This document shows, piece after piece, positions 6,367 through 10,927 of a DNA stretch of 10,927 nucleotides. The translations under genes were made by a program, and so were the position numbers. The notes beneath the pieces are model-generated. The model was not told the origin of the DNA. It ran no database searches and saw only the letters and a list, made by a program, of their open reading frames with translations. Within the stretch, counting starts at the first letter, position 1, and the number at the start of each line of letters is the position of its first letter. The DNA comes from an uncultured Clostridia bacterium (GTDB lineage: Bacteria > Bacillota > Clostridia > Christensenellales > Borkfalkiaceae), in contig CAMWHW010000011.1 in assembly GCA_947174175.1 (NCBI GenBank), forward strand, positions 1 through 10,927. Direction: 5' to 3'.

Positions 6367-6395
6367 ATTATATAACAACAATATTGTATAGTCAA
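6367..6395 (-). promoter_or_regulatory. Sigma-A-type promoter of pgi with a palindrome in the spacer
   Basis: The -35 box TTGACT (6395-6390) and the perfect -10 box TATAAT (6372-6367) are 17 bases apart. Transcription would start near 6360, leaving a leader of about 47 bases. A ten-base perfect palindrome, ACAATATTGT (6378-6387), fills most of the spacer and could be an operator half-site or simply AT-rich chance. Confidence 0.8.
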
Positions 6396-6418
6396 TAGCG
6401 AAAATGAAAAATTTTACC

Positions 6419-6452
6419 AAAAAGTTAGCCCCGCGGCGTACCGCCGCGGGGC
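6419..6452 (-). terminator. Intrinsic terminator of the giant surface-protein gene
   Basis: On the minus strand GCCCCGCGGCG (6452-6442) pairs perfectly with CGCCGCGGGGC (6438-6428), eleven pairs around a three-base loop. It is followed by TAAC and five Ts (6423-6419). It begins ten bases after the TAA of the surface-protein gene and separates it from the pgi promoter. Confidence 0.8.
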
Positions 6453-6462
6453 GTAATTTCAT

Positions 6463-9400
6463 TTACTCGCCTTTTTCGTCGTCAACAGGCTCGATATCGG
6501 TTATGGGATCTGCGGGCGTATAGAAGCCTCCCACGTCGAAAACCCTTCCGTCGTCAACGGGCATGGGCGCCACGAAATTGCGCACGATAGTCCTGCCCGA
6601 GGGCGCCGCCGAGCGGTCCGCGGTCTGCGCGGCCTTTTTGGTCGTGTCTATCTTCGTGGTAGTCACCGTAGTCATAACTGCGTCGGGAGGAACCTGCGCC
6701 GCAACGGGAACGGTCTCCTCCTTTTTGGCTTGCTCGGCTTTGGGCGTCTCCAACATCTGACCGCCAAGCACGGTTCTCAGCGCAATAGTCAGCGCCTCCG
6801 CAAGCGTGTCGACGGGCATATTCGCAACCTGGTCTGCGCGCTTTGCATAGGTCATCTCGTTGCGCATTGCGCTAACCTCGCTGCGCAGCTGTGCAATTTC
6901 GTTAGCCGCAATGGCCTTGGAGTTCTGGTCGACCTTAATCGCCAGGAATTCGGCTTTAAGCTCGGCTTTGAGTTCGGCTATCTCGCTCGAACTTGCTCCG
7001 CCCGCCGCAACGGGTACGGACTGCGCCTGAGGCATTGACTGCTGCATAGGCATCTGCCCGCCCATCTGGGGCATTTGAGGCATCATTTGCGGCATCATCA
7101 TCTGAGGCATAGCCTGTTGCTGAGAAAGCCTTGTCATACGCTCCTCGCGCTCCAAACGGCGCTCCTCCTGCTCGCGCTTCTTTTCTTCCTTTTCTTCCAG
7201 CCTGCGCTGTTCGGCAAGCTCTTCCTTCTTGCGCTTTCTCTTCTTCGCACCTACTATTATGCAGATAAGAATTATGAGGAACAACAGCACCGCCGCGGCG
7301 ATTACCAGCCACAGCCAGTTTGCTTTTGCAAAGTTTTTGATATTATTCCACACTGCCGCAATTCCCGTTGCGGGAGGCTCAGGCACAGTGAATTCGTGCG
7401 GCTCGCTTAAAAGCTGTTCAGTTTCCTCGTCCGCCACAAAGTTTTCATTGACAATTCTGGCGACCACGGTATAGGTATTACCCACAACTAATTCCGTTAC
7501 CTCTTCGCCGTTCTCGTCGTAGTAAGTATATGCCACAACGTCATCAAAGCTTCCGCTATAACTCTCGCACGAAAGATTGAGCGTGCCCTGCTTGTTCCAG
7601 CTTCCCTTTAAAGTTGCGGGCGAAATAGTCCACGTCGTGCTCAGAGTCGCTCCGTTGATTATAATATCCGCAACGCCGTCGTACAGCGCATATTTTAAAG
7701 GGCTCTTTACAAGCGAGGAGCTATCCCATTCGTATTTGTCGAAATATTCGTCTTTAATTTTTAAAGTAATCACGTAGGTGTCGGCGTCCTTGCCTATGTT
7801 TCCCGTCGCCTGCACGAAGCTTAAATACTTGCTCCATCCGCTCAGGACGTTGATGTCTTCGCCCGTGTAGACCATTCCGCTCAAATCGGGCAGCGGCAGT
7901 TTGGTTTTCACAATTATTATCGGCTCTTCGGGAATTTCAACGTCAAAGTAATCACGCTTAACGGAGTCGTTTAACTTAACCGTAATAGTGATTGTCTTGC
8001 CCATTTCAAGCTTGCCATCAAGAGTATAATCGTCTGCGGTAATTTCGTCATAGGGCGTGCCGTCGTTATTCGTGCCCGTAACGGACAGGAATCTCTTAAA
8101 GAACTCGTTTATATCAGTCGAGGCAGTAATTTCGTCCTTATATAACTCGTACTCGTCGTAATTGAAATTTGCCGTAATTTCGTCAAGCTCGACGGCTTTA
8201 ACGTCGTTGAGCGTAAACTCCGTAACGAACGGCTCGCTGATACCCGTAACCCAATAGGTCACGGTAATCGTGTTTGCGCCCACTTCCAGCGCGGCGTTTT
8301 CGTCGCCGTCAATTGAAAGTACGCAACCCGAAATTCCGCTGCTATAAGGTGTGCCGTCATTATTCTTGCCCGTAACTACAAGCCACTCGGCATTATTCAA
8401 ATCGGCTAATCTGGTTGAAGTGAAAATATCTCTGTCGGCATAAAATTCCGCCGAAATCTCCGCAAGCACGCACGCGGTAACGCTCACCTCAAACGTGTCT
8501 GTTATGCTATCGGTGTACTTAACGGTAACCGTGCAGTTGCCCGCAGGCAACTTGCCGCTCGCAGTGTTCAGAGTGTATTCTTCGGGATAAACGTCTACCG
8601 TTTCGCCGTTGTTCAGCGTGCCCGTAACCGTGATATATTTCCTTAAATCGTCCAGCTTCCACGAGTCGTAAACAGTTACGGTAGGTTCGCCATCTTCGTT
8701 CGTGGGAAGAGTAAAGGTTGCCGAAATCGAAGTTATCTCCGCATCGTGTACGCTCAGCGTATAGGAACCCGTCGCCGTGTTATAGTTTCTAGTATCGTCA
8801 GGGGTAAAAGTATATTCGTAATTATTATTACCCGAAATCAACTTTTCCGCCGTCCAGGCATAAGTGCCGTCGGTTGCTTTGGCGTTTGAAGCTTTTTTAA
8901 TTATATTTATTTCAGACAGCAAGCCGCCCGCAATCAACCCCGTTGAATTAGTTACAATCGGATCAAGCACGGGGTCCGCCTTATTGATAACGTACTCAAA
9001 CCCCATACTGTCGGCAAGCCTGAAATCCACGTCCGAGTTGGGCGCAATCGAAACAACCACCGTATACGTGCCAGCATTCTTCGGCGCGTTGGTTGAACCT
9101 TCGCCGTCGTACTCCCCGTCCCCTTCCGACTTGTAGACGACCCGAATAAAAATATCTTTGCCGGGGGTAAGAGAATTTCCGGTTTGGTCGACTACCTTTA
9201 TCTCGGCGGCGTGCGGTGTGTCGTCATATACGTTAGTACCCGAATTCGTAACCGATACGACTACTATCGTTCTTCCGTCGCTTGTGTCGAAATGATAATA
9301 AGCCGCTCCGTTAAAATTGTAATTCTTTTTCACGTCGTCGCTTATTTCAACGACTGCGTAATATTCCTGCTCCTTAACAATTTCCGAAATATCAACGGGT

Positions 9401-10927
9401 GAACCGCTCACCGTGACCGCGCCGCCGGTAATCGTGCACTCGCTTGCCTTATAATATTTCACTCCTCCTACAAGTTGTTGTACCTCGTAAGTCACGTCCA
9501 AAGAAGGCAACATAAAGTAGCCGTCTTCAACGCTTGTCTGTTGCGTGGTCCACTTTAATTGTAAGGTCTTTTTTTCGATTTCGAAGCTAGCGTTTTGGGC
9601 TTCCGCAGTCCCGACGTCCGACCAAACGTAATTTTTATTCTTTAAACCGAAACTGACAGTGTATTCGCCGGCGTTAGTCGCTTTAAACTGTTTTGTCGCG
9701 TCGTTCCATAATGCCCCGTCGGATACCGTGGCTGTCATTAATTCACTGTCGAAACCCGTCACGTTGAACGTGCAACCGCTTGTGTTGTAGGTCTGCTTGG
9801 CGTTGCTTACTGCGGGAACTGCAATCTGTAAAGGGTTTATTTTAACCTCAACCTCGCAGGTTTCCGACTTATCTCCGCCATCCCACTCGTCCGCGTCGTC
9901 CTCGCCTGTCGGGCGTTTAAAGGTTAAGGTATAAGTTCCCGCGTCTTTCAACGTCAGGGTATTGCCCGAAACGGGATTCGTTCCCGTCGAGGTGGAAGGG
10001 TCGTATACCGTCGTTTCAGTGCCGTCTATTTCGGTGCGTTTTACTTTCGCAAGCGTAATGCCTGTGTCTGCAAAATTTTCAATAGTGAAATTTTGGTTTT
10101 CGCCGTTATAGGTCAGAGTATTGGGTTCGGCAACGGTAGGCTTATTTAAACCAAATGATTTTACAAAATTAACCGTACCTGATATCGTGGCATATCCGTT
10201 ATGTACATAAGCAGAAGCTGTACTGCCGTACGCACCGCCAATAAACACACCGAAATACGTATAAAAATCTTTGGCAGCACCTTCGTTAGTATAGGTTGCA
10301 GTATAAGTACCTGATTTCCTATTATAGTCAATTTTTTGCGCTTGCACGTGAAGGCGTTCACTACCACCTGATATATAGCCCGTTTGATTACCGCCACTGT
10401 TTACATAACCGAATATAAGAGAACTTGATCTATCGGTATTACCGAAGTAATAAAAATCCGTCCAGGAGTAACCGCTACCGCCGACAGACTGATTTATATA
10501 TGTATTAACTGAATAATCTACCGTATATTCGGAATGGGCGGGTATAGTTATCTTTGCTGTAATTTGTATATAATGGGATACGAGATTTTTTTTCCCGTTT
10601 ATTTTTTTTGCCGCTTCTGCTGTAACCGTATCCGTTTTCTCGTCATAATTAAACGAACACATGCCGTAAGTAGAATTTATCGTCGTCGACCAATACGAAG
10701 AGCCATATGATATTTCCTTTCCATATCCGGTGTTAGTTCCCGTGTTTTCATAATATTGACGACTCTTAGACGACCAGCTAATCTTAGGAGTAGCCGCCGC
10801 ATTTGCCGTTACCTTGTTATCTAATTTTAAAAATGAAAAAACTGCGCTGCATAATAATGCAACACAGAATACGGGCGTGAGTATATAAAGCAACGCGCGC
10901 TTTACGCCTTGCTTATTTCTTAAAAGT
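6463..10927 (-). CDS. Giant surface protein with Ig/MBG-like modules, one transmembrane helix and coiled-coil cytoplasmic tail; 5' end outside window
   Basis: Residue numbers count from a TTG at 10893, but the frame stays open to the window edge (LLRNKQGVKRAL precedes it), giving a normal basic n-region, so the true start lies beyond 10927. A signal peptide core (2-21) ends near AxA at 30-33. Residues 35-245 form a Tyr/Ser/Gly-rich region I do not recognise. Residues about 255-715 hold MBG/YDG-like beta modules marked by KDAGTYTL (316), TNAGEYTV (406) and KNAGTYTV (605). Residues 718-988 are three Ig-like repeats; residues 990-1170 are another MBG-like stretch (KDADTYVITL, 1035). A transmembrane helix (about 1193-1215) is followed by KKRKRKK, a charged coiled coil (to 1256), a Met/Pro/Gln-rich linker (1257-1293), a second coiled coil (about 1301-1347) and an acidic end. 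The outside part suggests adhesion or matrix binding; the inside part suggests docking to a cytoplasmic partner. Both are inferences; no enzyme motif is seen. Confidence 0.88.
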   Translation of the reverse strand, partial: LLRNKQGVKRALLYILTPVFCVALLCSAVFSFLKLDNKVTANAAATPKISWSSKSRQYYENTGTNTGYGKEISYGSSYWSTTINSTYGMCSFNYDEKTDTVTAEAAKKINGKKNLVSHYIQITAKITIPAHSEYTVDYSVNTYINQSVGGSGYSWTDFYYFGNTDRSSSLIFGYVNSGGNQTGYISGGSERLHVQAQKIDYNRKSGTYTATYTNEGAAKDFYTYFGVFIGGAYGSTASAYVHNGYATISGTVNFVKSFGLNKPTVAEPNTLTYNGENQNFTIENFADTGITLAKVKRTEIDGTETTVYDPSTSTGTNPVSGNTLTLKDAGTYTLTFKRPTGEDDADEWDGGDKSETCEVEVKINPLQIAVPAVSNAKQTYNTSGCTFNVTGFDSELMTATVSDGALWNDATKQFKATNAGEYTVSFGLKNKNYVWSDVGTAEAQNASFEIEKKTLQLKWTTQQTSVEDGYFMLPSLDVTYEVQQLVGGVKYYKASECTITGGAVTVSGSPVDISEIVKEQEYYAVVEISDDVKKNYNFNGAAYYHFDTSDGRTIVVVSVTNSGTNVYDDTPHAAEIKVVDQTGNSLTPGKDIFIRVVYKSEGDGEYDGEGSTNAPKNAGTYTVVVSIAPNSDVDFRLADSMGFEYVINKADPVLDPIVTNSTGLIAGGLLSEINIIKKASNAKATDGTYAWTAEKLISGNNNYEYTFTPDDTRNYNTATGSYTLSVHDAEITSISATFTLPTNEDGEPTVTVYDSWKLDDLRKYITVTGTLNNGETVDVYPEEYTLNTASGKLPAGNCTVTVKYTDSITDTFEVSVTACVLAEISAEFYADRDIFTSTRLADLNNAEWLVVTGKNNDGTPYSSGISGCVLSIDGDENAALEVGANTITVTYWVTGISEPFVTEFTLNDVKAVELDEITANFNYDEYELYKDEITASTDINEFFKRFLSVTGTNNDGTPYDEITADDYTLDGKLEMGKTITITVKLNDSVKRDYFDVEIPEEPIIIVKTKLPLPDLSGMVYTGEDINVLSGWSKYLSFVQATGNIGKDADTYVITLKIKDEYFDKYEWDSSSLVKSPLKYALYDGVADIIINGATLSTTWTISPATLKGSWNKQGTLNLSCESYSGSFDDVVAYTYYDENGEEVTELVVGNTYTVVARIVNENFVADEETEQLLSEPHEFTVPEPPATGIAAVWNNIKNFAKANWLWLVIAAAVLLFLIILICIIVGAKKRKRKKEELAEQRRLEEKEEKKREQEERRLEREERMTRLSQQQAMPQMMMPQMMPQMPQMGGQMPMQQSMPQAQSVPVAAGGASSSEIAELKAELKAEFLAIKVDQNSKAIAANEIAQLRSEVSAMRNEMTYAKRADQVANMPVDTLAEALTIALRTVLGGQMLETPKAEQAKKEETVPVAAQVPPDAVMTTVTTTKIDTTKKAAQTADRSAAPSGRTIVRNFVAPMPVDDGRVFDVGGFYTPADPITDIEPVDDEKGE
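6853..6993 (-). other. Second cytoplasmic coiled coil of the giant surface protein
   Basis: Residues about 1301-1347 show heptad-like spacing of Leu/Ile/Ala with many Glu and Lys (SEIAELKAELKAEFLAIKV, later NEIAQLRSEVSAMRNEM). This suggests self-association inside the cell. The region is separated from the first coiled coil by the Met-rich linker. Confidence 0.6.
7015..7125 (-). repeat. Met/Pro/Gln-rich low-complexity segment
   Basis: Residues 1257-1293 of the surface protein repeat the unit MPQ or MMPQ: eleven methionines fall within 26 residues (1262-1287). At the DNA level it is a degenerate repeat of CAT, CTG and GGG units on the plus strand, a place where length changes between strains are likely. 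Confidence 0.85.
7126..7248 (-). other. First cytoplasmic coiled coil, highly charged
   Basis: Residues 1216-1256 directly follow the membrane helix: a basic stop-transfer cluster (KKRKRKK), then about 33 residues of Glu, Arg, Lys and Gln with a few Leu (EELAEQRRLEEKEEKKREQ and on to LEREERMTRL). It is predicted to be a long charged helix or single alpha-helix. Confidence 0.65.
7930..8742 (-). repeat. Three tandem Ig-like repeats in the surface protein
   Basis: Residues 718-988 contain three diverged copies. Each begins with a SISATF, AEISAEF or DEITANF strand and carries VTGTLNNGE (756), VTGKNNDGTPY (840) or VTGTNNDGTPY (938), spaced 84 and 98 residues apart. They resemble bacterial Ig-like group 3 domains and are related in style to the module in the 406-aa lipoprotein. 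Confidence 0.7.

Noticed and set aside
7363..7377. PPATG just before the membrane helix of the surface protein, resembling a sortase LPxTG signal
   Set aside because: The Leu is missing, and the helix is followed by about 260 residues instead of a short basic tail, so ordinary sortase anchoring is unlikely. It could be a relic of one.
10891..10893. TTG at 10893 as the start of the giant surface protein
   Set aside because: The frame is open to the window edge, has no ribosome site here, and the upstream residues RNKQGVKR give the basic n-region a signal peptide needs.
1..10927. CRISPR arrays, insertion sequences, phage genes or attachment sites
   Set aside because: No regularly spaced direct repeats, transposase or integrase motifs, or terminal inverted repeats were found. 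The tRNA 3' end is followed by an ordinary terminator with no duplicated tRNA fragment seen.

Overview
All recognisable genes in this window lie on the minus strand, so transcription runs from high to low coordinates. The gene style points to a Gram-positive Bacillota/Clostridia-type anaerobe, possibly one of the uncultured gut Christensenellales-like lineages. The signs are AGGAGG-like ribosome sites before pgi and the LAAC lipoprotein gene, sigma-A promoters with a 17-18 bp spacer, an LAAC-type lipoprotein, a surface protein built of bacterial Ig/MBG-like modules, and a one-piece tmRNA. The lineage is an inference from style, not from a marker alignment.

Right to left: (1) 10927-6463 is a very large membrane-anchored surface protein whose 5' end lies beyond the window. 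It has about 1190 extracellular residues of beta-sandwich modules, one transmembrane helix, and an unusual cytoplasmic tail of about 260 residues with two coiled coils around a Met/Pro/Gln-rich linker. It ends at a strong hairpin (6428-6452). (2) A clear sigma-A promoter (6367-6395) drives pgi, glucose-6-phosphate isomerase (6313-4877), followed by a GC-rich hairpin (4829-4853). (3) A membrane-anchored serine alpha/beta hydrolase (4816-3809) follows. (4) A stable-RNA unit comes next: promoter (3773-3802), tmRNA ssrA (3743-3360) with a 21-residue degradation tag, tRNA-Ala(GGC) (3352-3277) seven bases later, and an intrinsic terminator (3200-3240). (5) A promoter (3086-3114) drives a 406-aa lipoprotein with an Ig-like module (3047-1827), closed by a terminator (1787-1814). 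(6) A DUF4874/DUF4832 secreted protein (1747-344) is followed after one base by (7) the beginning of a PEP-synthase/pyruvate-phosphate-dikinase-type ATP-binding domain (342 to the window edge). The reading frame of the last gene is broken by two TAG codons although homology appears to continue in the same frame.

Functionally the window mixes housekeeping (glycolysis, ribosome rescue, alanine tRNA) with cell-surface genes (giant Ig-like protein, two exported proteins, a membrane-bound hydrolase). No mobile element, CRISPR array or phage gene was seen. The points most worth a second look are the two in-frame TAGs in the PEP-synthase-like gene, the long and atypically ending tmRNA tag, and the surface protein with its coiled-coil, Met-rich cytoplasmic tail.
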